Source: Azolla pinnata (Eukaryota > Streptophyta > Polypodiopsida > Salviniales > Salviniaceae). From it: a DNA stretch of 35,186 nt. The translations under genes were made by a program, and so were the position numbers. Positions 10,981-20,300 of this stretch are shown here, in pieces (within the stretch, counting starts at the first letter, position 1; each line of letters opens with the position of its first letter). The stretch covers positions 25,013 to 60,198 of the forward strand of contig JBBBWG010027890.1 in the NCBI GenBank assembly GCA_037176905.1. Reading direction: 5' to 3'. The notes beneath the pieces are model-generated. The model was not told the origin of the DNA. It worked only from the letters and a program-made list of their open reading frames with translations, and did no database searches.

Positions 10981-13900
10981 TCACATCACCGCCATTGTTT
11001 CCGCGACCGGAGCATCCCAAATGTGAAGACGGTGGTTGCGCTCTTCTCGTCCTTCGAATCTATCGAGATCTTCAACGCCACAATTGGCATAGATGTTGAA
11101 CATACACACATGGGCCCCGGCATCATTCTCATCGAGTTTCAGTGCGAATTCGTAAGCTTCTCGGCCCAGCGCGACGTTTTGCCACTTCCTGCATGCGCCC
11201 AGCATGGTATGGCAAATCACAGTATCCGGTTGGAATGGCATCGCTTCAAGAAGAAATCTGGCCTCTTCTAATTGGCCAGCTCGGCCCAGAAGATCAACCA
11301 TGCAGGTGTAATGCTCCTGGTTAGGGAGAATTCCACACCCTTCCCGCATTATATCAAAGAAGATCTGGCCTTGATCAACCAGACCCAAATGACTACATGC
11401 TGTGAGAACGATCACGAATGTCTTAGCAACCAGATTCGAAGCCTGTCTGCCCATTTCTTCGAGTACAACAGAAACCTTCTCGATGTGCCCCAGATCGGCA
11501 TATCCCACAAGGAGCGAGTTGCATAACGGCAGGTCTGGAACTATCCCTTCTTTCCTCATCTCTTCGAAGCACTCGAGGGCTTCTTCGTTCCATCCATGTT
11601 TCATATATCCGGCGATCATCGTGGTCCATGAGATCACATCCCGATGCGAGAGCCAATGTAGCACTGAGCGCGCCGAGCGAAACGAGCTGCAATTCACATA
11701 CATATCAAGCAAAGCATTGCCGATGATCGAACTGAAGTCCAGAAACCCCTTCTTCACAAGTTCAGAATGCAATTCTCTGCCCTTTTTCAATGCTCCGATG
11801 CTACCACAAGCTTTCAGCGTGCTCCCAAACGTGACTACATCGGGGGATATGCCCTGCACTCGAATCTCTTCAGAACAACTCAGCGCTTCTTCCTCGCATC
11901 CTTCATCGACCATTCCAATGAGTAGAGCATTCCACGACACAATGTCTCGGATGGGAAGCTTGTCAAACACATATCGGGCTTCTGCGAGCAATCCCTGTTT
12001 TACATACATATCGATCAGTGCATTGCCGACGATGAGGTGTTCTTCCAAGAACCCCCTTTGGATTATTTCAGCATGCATCGTGTAACCCGCCTCGACAAAC
12101 ACCAGGCTGCCACAAGCTTTCAAGTTGCAAAGGAAAGTGACCGAATCCGGACAGATTCCTCCAGCCTGCATCTGTTCAAAGCATTCCAGCCCTGCAAGAC
12201 AACCAAAGCCCTGACCCACATATCCACACATCAGAGCATTCCATGACACTGTGTCGGCTTCGGTTGTCGCCAGGATTTGACGTCCCTCTTCGAGTCGACC
12301 GCATTTTGCATACATGCTGATTAATGCATTGCTGACAGAGCTTTCTTCAAGCAAGCCCTTTTTCGAAATCTCGATATGGACTTCTTGACCCCTATCTATG
12401 GCTCCAAGATTTCCACATACATTCAAGACATGTTTGTATGTAGTCATGTCTGCTGAAACACCATCAGATTTCATCGAATCATAACAATTCAGCGATATCT
12501 CGTCATGGCCATGCTTTGTGTACCCAGAAATTAGAGCATTCCATGCGATAACATCTTGAACAAGGAGCTTGCAGAACACATGCTGTGCTTCCGGAAATAA
12601 GTAATTAATAGCATACATACCAATTAGTGCCGTATTGACCATAGTATTCTCTCTTTCGAGTCCTAGTTCAGCGACATATCTGTGTATTTCTTGTCCTTTG
12701 CATAAAGCTTCTGAAGTTAAACAAGCCTTTATGCCCCATACAAGAGTTACATCATCTAGGTAAGCTCCCTCGAGTTGAATGCGTTCAAAACAATCCAGTG
12801 TTTCTTCACCATAGCCATGATTTAAATATGCTGCCATCACCCCATTCCACAAGACTATATCTTCTTCCTTGTGAGACTTTACACACCCTAACTCTTTCTC
12901 TAATAACCCCTTCTTTATCATCTCAGCATGCAATTCATGACAAGCATCCACGGCATCTGCAATGCTGCACAACTTTGACCTGCAAATAAACGTGGAAATG
13001 TCTGGTGCGATCCTCAATTGTTGCATTTTCTCAATGCATTCTGATGCATGATCGAAGTATCCATATTTGATATATCCTGCTGACAGAATATTCCACGTGA
13101 CTGTGTCTTTAAGTGGAAGCTTGTTGAAGACATCTTCTGCTTCTTCAAAAAAACCACAACTTGTGTACATGTCAAGGAGTGCATTACCAACAGTAACATG
13201 ATTTTCCAACAGATTTTGTTTAACAATATCATTGTGTATACTCTGCCCCTTGTCTATGGATGCACTGTTACTGCAAGATTTCATAATGTAGAGGAAGGTG
13301 ATTGCATCTGGATAGACACCCTCCTGTTGCATCTGCTCAAAACAATTCAGTGCCAACGTGCTACACTCGTGATTTATATATGCTCCAATAATTGCATTCC
13401 ATGAGACTATATCCCGATTTCGGAGCTTGTCAAAGACGTCTTGTGAATCTACTAGTAATCCACAACTTGAATACATATTGATAAGCGCAGTGCCAAGATT
13501 AGAATGTTGCTCTAACAGCCCCAGCATATTAACCTCGGCATGTATTTCTCGACCTTGCTCAATTTCTTTGTATTTACTGCATTCTTTCAAGATACAAATA
13601 TACACGACACTATCCTGAGAGATGCCCCCATCTTTCATTTTGTTGAAACAATTTACTGCTTCCTCACCAAACCCATGTTTGGAGTATCCTGCTATAAGTG
13701 AAGTCCATGCCACTATGTCTTGTGATTGAAGCCTAAAAAATTCCTGTTCAGCTTCTGCGAGTAAACCACTATTGGCATACATATCCACCAAAGCGTTTCC
13801 TACAGATGTATCTTGTTCTAAAAATCCCCTTAATACAATCTCAAAGTGGAGGTATTGACCCTCCTCTATATTGTCGATACTGCTACAAGCTGTCAGGTTA

Positions 13901-14886
13901 CAAATGAGTGTGACTACATCTGGAGAGAGACCTTCTGTTTGCATCAATTTGAAACATTTGAATACTTCACCTGTGGATCCGTGGCTGAGGTATCCAGCTG
14001 AGAGTATATTCCATGATACTACATCTTTTGCTGGGATCTTATCAAAAACTTCTTGAGCCCTTGCAAGGTCACCACATTTAGCATACATGTCAATCAACGC
14101 ATTTCCAACAAGAACATCTGTCTTCAGTAGCCCTCTTTTCTCGATCTCAATATGCACCAGTTGACCCTTCTCTGCTGTCGCTAAAATGCCATATATTTTT
14201 AATATACACGCAAGCGTGAGGGGATTTGGAGATATTCCCTTTTCTTGCATCTCATCGAAACATTTCAATGCATGCTTGCTGTTACCAACTTTAGCATGCC
14301 CTGTAATTAAAGATGTCCACATCACCGCATCTCGAACTTGTAGCCCATCAAACACATGTTGTGCTGTTAAAAGAAATCCACATTTGACATACATATGTAC
14401 CATAGTACTACTAACGAAAAAACCACTTTCCAGACCTCTCATAACAATGTCATTGTGTATTTTCCAGCCCGTTTCTCCATCTTTGAGAATAGCACAAGCC
14501 TGCAACAATGGCACAAAAGTGTGCTCATTGGGACATACAGAATCGCATTTCATCCTTTCAAATAGTGCAAAAGCACAGTCTGACTTATCACATTTCACAT
14601 ACCCAGAGAGAAGAGAATTGTAAGAATATTTGTTCCTGTGGGAAAGTCGATCAAAAAGCTCATGAGCATCTTGCAAATATCCAGCCTCAACTAGCATTGG
14701 GACAAGGTAATTAGCAAATGATCTGTGAGTTTGTAGGCCATTTTCCCTCAATAAGTCATTCAATCGCTGTACATTTGAGGGAATCCTAGTAGTCCGGCAT
14801 TGGTGCAAAATACATGCAATATCATCAAGGGAAAAACATGATCCTTGTACGAGTAACCCGAGTGCTCTCTCTGTAGCTAGCTTCAT
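10981..14886 (-). CDS. PLS-class pentatricopeptide repeat protein, no DYW domain
   Basis: This is an intronless 1301-codon gene. PPR proteins bind single-stranded organellar RNA one base per repeat, and PLS-class members usually specify RNA editing sites. The 'SWNALxxGY' P-motif occurs 11 times at about 101-residue spacing: first at residues 87-96 (YSYNSLLSGY), last as ISWTTMIAGY. Between copies lie L-motifs (KGQEIHxEI) and S-motifs (VGNALIDMYAKCG), giving about 11 PLS triplets. The end has an E1-like stretch (CMVDLLGRAGQLEEAR, then MLGACRKWQNVALG), but the rest of E, the E+ and the DYW deaminase are absent. They are replaced by about 30 unrelated residues. In the seventh triplet an S-motif of about 21 residues is missing (GLLEKELGCVKSHKEEDIVLWN). 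An in-frame TAG just before the ATG fixes the start. No obvious transit peptide was seen, and the target RNA cannot be told from sequence by eye. Confidence 0.93.
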   Translation of the reverse strand: MKLATERALGLLVQGSCFSLDDIACILHQCRTTRIPSNVQRLNDLLRENGLQTHRSFANYLVPMLVEAGYLQDAHELFDRLSHRNKYSYNSLLSGYVKCDKSDCAFALFERMKCDSVCPNEHTFVPLLQACAILKDGETGWKIHNDIVMRGLESGFFVSSTMVHMYVKCGFLLTAQHVFDGLQVRDAVMWTSLITGHAKVGNSKHALKCFDEMQEKGISPNPLTLACILKIYGILATAEKGQLVHIEIEKRGLLKTDVLVGNALIDMYAKCGDLARAQEVFDKIPAKDVVSWNILSAGYLSHGSTGEVFKCFKLMQTEGLSPDVVTLICNLTACSSIDNIEEGQYLHFEIVLRGFLEQDTSVGNALVDMYANSGLLAEAEQEFFRLQSQDIVAWTSLIAGYSKHGFGEEAVNCFNKMKDGGISQDSVVYICILKECSKYKEIEQGREIHAEVNMLGLLEQHSNLGTALINMYSSCGLLVDSQDVFDKLRNRDIVSWNAIIGAYINHECSTLALNCFEQMQQEGVYPDAITFLYIMKSCSNSASIDKGQSIHNDIVKQNLLENHVTVGNALLDMYTSCGFFEEAEDVFNKLPLKDTVTWNILSAGYIKYGYFDHASECIEKMQQLRIAPDISTFICRSKLCSIADAVDACHELHAEMIKKGLLEKELGCVKSHKEEDIVLWNGVMAAYLNHGYGEETLDCFERIQLEGAYLDDVTLVWGIKACLTSEALCKGQEIHRYVAELGLERENTMVNTALIGMYAINYLFPEAQHVFCKLLVQDVIAWNALISGYTKHGHDEISLNCYDSMKSDGVSADMTTYKHVLNVCGNLGAIDRGQEVHIEISKKGLLEESSVSNALISMYAKCGRLEEGRQILATTEADTVSWNALMCGYVGQGFGCLAGLECFEQMQAGGICPDSVTFLCNLKACGSLVFVEAGYTMHAEIIQRGFLEEHLIVGNALIDMYVKQGLLAEARYVFDKLPIRDIVSWNALLIGMVDEGCEEEALSCSEEIRVQGISPDVVTFGSTLKACGSIGALKKGRELHSELVKKGFLDFSSIIGNALLDMYVNCSSFRSARSVLHWLSHRDVISWTTMIAGYMKHGWNEEALECFEEMRKEGIVPDLPLCNSLLVGYADLGHIEKVSVVLEEMGRQASNLVAKTFVIVLTACSHLGLVDQGQIFFDIMREGCGILPNQEHYTCMVDLLGRAGQLEEARFLLEAMPFQPDTVICHTMLGACRKWQNVALGREAYEFALKLDENDAGAHVCMFNIYANCGVEDLDRFEGREERNHRLHIWDAPVAETMAVM

Positions 14887-16747
14887 ATTCTAGCTAGCCT
14901 TCTTATGAGAATTCGGGCAATGACAATGAGATATATTCTGATTGACATGGAAGTGTTTACTAAAAGATCCTTCTTCTTTCTCTTTCACACCATTGAGCAA
15001 TGAGGTCATAGGTTTTTATCTCCAAATCCTGGACCAGTTGGCACTTTTACAACAAGCACTGCAAAAATAATCGAGTGTTCAATGTTTATCTGAAAATACC
15101 AAGCACATTCATTATAATTAGCACTGCTCTGATGAAGGTTTTGACGATGGAAACCTTTAACAAAAGAGAGAGATTCTTTTGGGGTCATCAATTCGTTCAA
15201 ATGTGCTTTAGATGTGATCAATCCAACCTAACAGACATGTAAATCTATTTACAAAAGAGATCACCCAATGCCAAGATCTTTTCTCATATATGCCATTACC
15301 ATTCTCGAGAGCATCCAGAGAACTCCATTCCAATAACGTTTTTGATGTACAAAAGGCATGAGATCCTGGTCCACGCGCAACCTCGAGATGCGCAAGCAAA
15401 TCCAGTCAGTGCAGGAAATAGTGCAGTGTACATACAGAGACTTTGAAAACCGAGAACATGATGTATGCTCAATCAAAACAGAAGTCTTCATTGCATTTAA
15501 CAGTCTAATGAGAACCCACATATTGCTGATGAAACGTTTGATTCAGGATTCAGCATGAATCATTCTTGGCCAAAAATTTCTTCTGGTCATTCATATTTCT
15601 GTTACATCTTCTTTATCAGCCTGAGTGATTTGTTAGCATCAAAGGTCGCCCCTGTTCTATTTACATTTACCCAACAGTGATCATCATCTTTCCACTCTAC
15701 AAGGGCTTTCTATAAAAATAGCATTTTTCAAAAAAATCTCACGATGCCGATAGGACTTTTGACGAAGGATTTGTGTAGACCTTTCCTTTTCAATGCCGTT
15801 TTCTCGTTGTTTGGATGTGTGTATGACTGAAAGAGATGATCTCTGTATCGATCAAGCTGCATGCTTTCTCTGAAAGTTAGCATTTCTCTTCTTCAATTGA
15901 CACTCTCAGGAAAATCTATCCACAATTCCGGAGAGCACCAGCACGAGCCTTTCTGCCAGAAGAAAGGGGGGCGGTCCGCCATTTCACATCACATGAAGCT
16001 TGAAAATCCAGCCTTTTTTCTGTACTGCGGTCCTTCGCACGGACATCCTAGACTGAGCAAGGTAGCATTGTGAGAAGCATTGACTGCAGAACTCGTTGGA
16101 GGTTATTCACGAAGGAGATCGGAGGGATGCAACTTCTCGCTGAGGCAGGGCACGCCATAGCCTTGGAAGCTTGAAGGAAGAGATGTCTCTGTTCAGCTAA
16201 ATCCGGTTAGGACGCAAGAAGCTCAAGCAAGCTACATATATATCTGTTCAGCTAAATCTGGTTAGACACAAGAAGCTCAAAGAAAAGAGAACCCTTTGTC
16301 TTTCTTCTCCATGGGCTTGTCTCTTCGTAGTGGACATAGAAGCATCAGTAGTAGTGTCAGAAATGCACATCGATGCTGACACGATTCTGCGTGGAGAGAC
16401 GGTGAGAATCGTATGTTGATATTGACACGGAGTACAGTTTCGATGCATACGTTCGGAGAGATGTTTTCGTGGACTGCAGAGGTTTTTTTTTCGCTTGTAA
16501 TATCGATGTATAAAGACGTTGCTTTGCATACGTAGACATAGGCTCGAGATACATGCATACATCGCCTCGATCTGCAAAGAGTCGATATTGCGATCAACAA
16601 GGCGATGCTCGTCGATTAAACAGTTCGATGATTAAAAGTCGAGAAGTTTCAGCCGAGAAGGTCACGTGTTCGAAACACCTTCGATCTTTGCAGGGTTGCG
16701 CTGGCTCGTAATAACAATGTGACGCCATTTCCGGCACACCTACTCAA
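14887..16747. other. Intergenic region between the PPR gene and the assembly gap
   Basis: The divergently transcribed PPR gene and SMG1 share this upstream region. Only short ORFs of 60-110 codons are present, and none shows a recognisable domain. The sequence near 16660-16680 contains GTGTTCGAAACAC, which resembles a tRNA B box, but no full tRNA fold was found. I see nothing else that supports a gene. Confidence 0.5.
16188..16280. repeat. Direct repeat of about 37 bp
   Basis: TCTGTTCAGCTAAATC followed by GGTTAG and CAAGAAGCTCAA occurs at 16188 and again at 16243, with a few substitutions, separated by a short CTACATATATA stretch. It is a simple local duplication with no coding potential or element structure. 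Confidence 0.8.
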
Positions 16748-16847
16748 NNNNNNNNNNNNNNNNNNNNNNNNNNNNNNNNNNNNNNNNNNNNNNNNNNNNN
16801 NNNNNNNNNNNNNNNNNNNNNNNNNNNNNNNNNNNNNNNNNNNNNNN
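16748..16847. other. Assembly gap (100 N)
   Basis: Exactly 100 N characters, the usual placeholder for a gap of unknown length. It lies about 540 bases upstream of the SMG1 start codon, so part of that promoter may be missing. The next 235 bases are repetitive, which may explain why the assembly broke here. Confidence 0.99.
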
Positions 16848-17082
16848 ATTACATCTTATTCAGAGTGAACAAATTGAAGTCTGGAAAAATCACATCTTGC
16901 AAGACACCTCCACCTCTATTTTGAAAAGTGAATGTCAAAATCACATCTTGCAAGACACCTCCACCTCTGTTTTGAGTGAACAATTTGAAGCCCGTAAGAA
17001 TTACATCTTATTTTGAGTGAACAAATTGAAGCCTGAAAAAAAATCACACTTTGCAGACTCTATTTTGAGTGAACAATTTGAG
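16848..17082. repeat. Degenerate repeat cluster next to the gap
   Basis: Several diverged copies of two linked motifs appear: AATCACATCTTGCAAGACACC followed by TCCACCTCT, and TTTTGAGTGAACAATTTGA followed by AGCCTG. They recur at irregular spacing of about 50-75 bases and run directly out of the N gap. The array probably continues into the unsequenced part. Confidence 0.85.
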
Positions 17083-17202
17083 CAGTGGAATTTTAAGCAT
17101 GTGTAAAAACAATGTGAAATTTTAAAGCCGTATAAAACTGGGAATCGAGTTTTTGACTGCGCAGAAGAAAATCCAAATTTTGCAGCAGGAAAATCGATCG
17201 AA

Positions 17203-17238
17203 GCAGCAGCGGCAGCAGCAGCAGCAGCAGCAGCAGCA
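17203..17238. repeat. (GCA)12 tract in the SMG1 5' leader
   Basis: Twelve consecutive triplets, eleven GCA and one GCG, lie 150-190 bases before the SMG1 ATG. No in-frame start extends SMG1 through it, so it is probably untranslated. Confidence 0.85.
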
Positions 17239-17254
17239 AACGACGAATCGATCC

Positions 17255-17284
17255 ATGGCGTGGAAGCTCTCGCTTCCTGGGTGA
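17255..17284 (+). promoter_or_regulatory. Upstream ORF of nine codons before SMG1
   Basis: ATG GCG TGG at 17255 opens a nine-codon ORF ending in TGA at 17282-17284, which is 107 bases before the SMG1 ATG. The start context (ATCCATGGCG, with C at -3 and G at +4) is moderate. Its relevance depends on the transcription start lying upstream, which cannot be seen here. Upstream ORFs can trigger NMD, so this may let the pathway control its own kinase. Confidence 0.45.
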
Positions 17285-17391
17285 TTATCTGCTTTGCTTC
17301 CAACTCAAGACGAGACGGGGAGGCGGATCTCCTCTCTCCCACACACCCAGACAGAGAGGAACACATAGCTTGAAGGCAACGCAGCGGATGT

Positions 17392-20300
17392 ATGGATCGA
17401 TTGGTCTCTCCAAATGGAAGGCCTAATGTTCCTCTACCAGGAGCTCCCTCAGAAAGGTTCCTATCCTGGTGTCTTCCTGTCCTTTCCAATGCGAATGCGA
17501 ATGCCGAGGCTGCGAAGGCCGCGGAGGCAGCTCTTCTCTCTCTTCACGAGTTTCTCACGGCATGCGAACCGGCCTCCATCGAAAGGTATGTCTCATCCAT
17601 TCTTAGGTCCTGCCAAGTTCTACTCGAAGACGAAGCGACACCGTTGAACATCCTCCGGCCTTTGCTCGGCATACTCACAGTGTTGGCCAACCGATTTAAC
17701 CACATTTTCGAACCTCATTTCGCCGATCTCGTCGACCTCTTGCTTGGTTGGGCCTTGATGCCTGATTTGTCGGAGTCGGATCGAAGCCTTATTACAGACA
17801 GTTTCGTGCATTTCCAGAAGCTCTGGGCAGGGAACTTACCATTCTCGTCGAATTTGCTGTGCAAATTCTTGGGTGATATGGAGGTTTTGGCTCACGATGC
17901 CATCCCAGGGTCGTTGAATCAACCAAGGAGGCTATGGGCTTTGGCTTCATGTTTCGTGGCTGTGTTAAGGGCAACGTCTTCAGGAATATTGGAGTTTGGA
18001 TTCAAAGAAGAATTGCTGGATTCCTTTCACATGCTCGTGCCTCGTTTGGTGGCTTGTTTGGGCATGTCCGGGCAGAAATTCAGGTCTTTCAAGTGGTTAA
18101 GAGAAGCATTCATCTGTTTATTTCTTTTCGCGAATCTTTTTAGAGAGAAGTTTTCCAAGTTTTCCTGCTTAGCAACTGATTTTTTTCTCAAGACCCTTCA
18201 CTTCGACACTTGTGCAAGAATGTCCAAAGAAGACGATGACTTATCTTCATCGATGTCTGGACAGTTTTCACTCCTCACACCTTCTCAAGTGCAAGAAATA
18301 TTAAAAAAAAACTTGGAATTGATGTCTTTGCAAGGTCATGCCCTTCCCCCAGAGACAGTGTTGAAGCTTTTCAAAGAGGGGTCATCATTTACACTGTTGC
18401 GGCTACACCCCAATCGACCTGTGATTGGTTTGGTATCAGAAACCTATCTTTTTTTGCTTAGGAATGATTCTCACCAGGTTGTAAAAGTTGCAACTGACTG
18501 CTTGATTCATGAACTCCTCACTCTGAAGAGATGTTTAAGCAATGTTTACGGTGGAAAACCCGAAGTGGAATCTTTTATCAGCCCTGCAGGAAACGAAGAC
18601 ACACCGGTAAAATGGGTGTCAAATTTGTCAGAGCTGGAAATGCGAGAGTTGATTAAATATAACCTATTGCTGCTCACATGCAGTGTCAGTCGAATGCATG
18701 GTCAATGGGGCTACGGATCAGAAAAAACCTTCTTAAGGTCCAAAGATATCCAAAAGTTTCTTATAGAGTTCATGAATCCCTTTGAGAGTCCCCTTCAAGG
18801 CTATGCAGATGTTCAGTTTGCTATAGTGCAGAGCTTGCATCGGCTATATTGTTTGAAATGCATAAAGCCTTCTAACAGAAATGCCTCCATTTCCTCTACA
18901 AAGGGCACACGAATGGAGGAGTATCATATGTGTAAAGTCTCCATTGCTGATTGCTTAGATGGCTGTGATAAAGTTTTAACTGAGGCTTTGAATCCGTCAG
19001 CTAGTTTGGCTGTAAAAATAGAAGCGCTTGATTGGATACAGAATATCTGTCACGAGGTTCTGGCTGCAGATTCTTCTTTTCCCTGCTCAATACATAAAGA
19101 TCTGTCCCAGAAAAGTAATCACAGTGAAGTGACCTTGTCTTCAGACTTATACTTGAGCAAGGATGTCATGTTGGCTTTATTTATTGCAGCATCAGATAGG
19201 GAGCAGAAAGTTAGAGGTAAGGTTGCCATGACCTTGGACATACTTCTACAATCAAGACTCATCAATCCGTTCTATTTGAAAGATGTGGCTGAAGTTGCTA
19301 TGGAGCATCTAGGGGACATTGAACCTGGAATTCAGAGTGCTTTTCGTGAAGTTTTGGCAGTGATTGCGCCAGCATCTATTTGGACATCAGGGTTTACTGC
19401 AAATGTCTATCACTGTAGCAACTCACTGTTAGGGACCATTCATGGTCAATGGAAGAAGTATTTTGCTTTAAGAAGGTTCTCTCGACATCTCCGTCCTCAA
19501 CATGTGGTATTCATTCTAAACTATATTGCGCAGCAATGGCAGGTCCTGCCTTCTTCATGGCTCCAACGTCTGGTTCAGAATTTTCCAAAGGATATGGCAG
19601 GGGACTTCGGAAAAGATGCAGAAGGCCTGTTATTTAAAGAGGGATCAGGAAAAGTTAAATTTAATCAAGAGGATCTGACAAGCCCTCCTCTGGATATAAA
19701 TACCAAGCTTCTTGAAAGTATGTGTGCTAACAACAATCTTGCTTCAGCGTGGTGGGCAATACAAGAGGCAGCTTGGCACTGTGTCACTGTCCGCCTGAGA
19801 ACTCACCTAGGTGGACCAACACAAACATTTGGCGTGTTAGAGCGTATGCTACTAGATGTTGTTCAGTCTTTGCAGGCAGATAACAATCAAAGGGAAGCAA
19901 GTAGTGCTGTTGCTAAACAAAACAATCAGTTACTGCCAATGAGGTTGTTGTTAGAGTTTGTTGATGCCTTGAGGAAAAATATCCATAATGCATCTGAAGG
20001 ATCTATAGTGCTATCAACACCATCTCCTGCAAGTACACATTTTTTCCGTGCAAACCGCAAGGTTTGTGAAGAGTGGTTTTCTCGTATTTGTGAGGCATTG
20101 GTGAATGCTAGCCTAGCTCTTCAGTGTTATGCAGCTACATATCATCATGCATCCTCGAGATTGTCTGATTTAAGAAGTGCTGCTGTAACAGCTATGCGTG
20201 AAATGCAATGGCCTCAGGTGACTGATAACAATCTAAAGATAAAGGTCAAGCAAGATGTGTTAAAAACCTTGAGGTTGGCTACGCTGGCACTTTACCGGGC

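Noticed and set aside
16650..16690. tRNA-like B box (GTGTTCGAAACAC), possible tRNA or tRNA-derived SINE
   Set aside because: No matching A box, acceptor stem or clover-leaf could be made around it, and no poly-A tail or target duplication was seen.
17001..17489. 162-codon minus-strand ORF across the SMG1 start
   Set aside because: Its main feature is a poly-Ala run from the GCA tract. It is antisense to SMG1 exon 1 and has no independent support.
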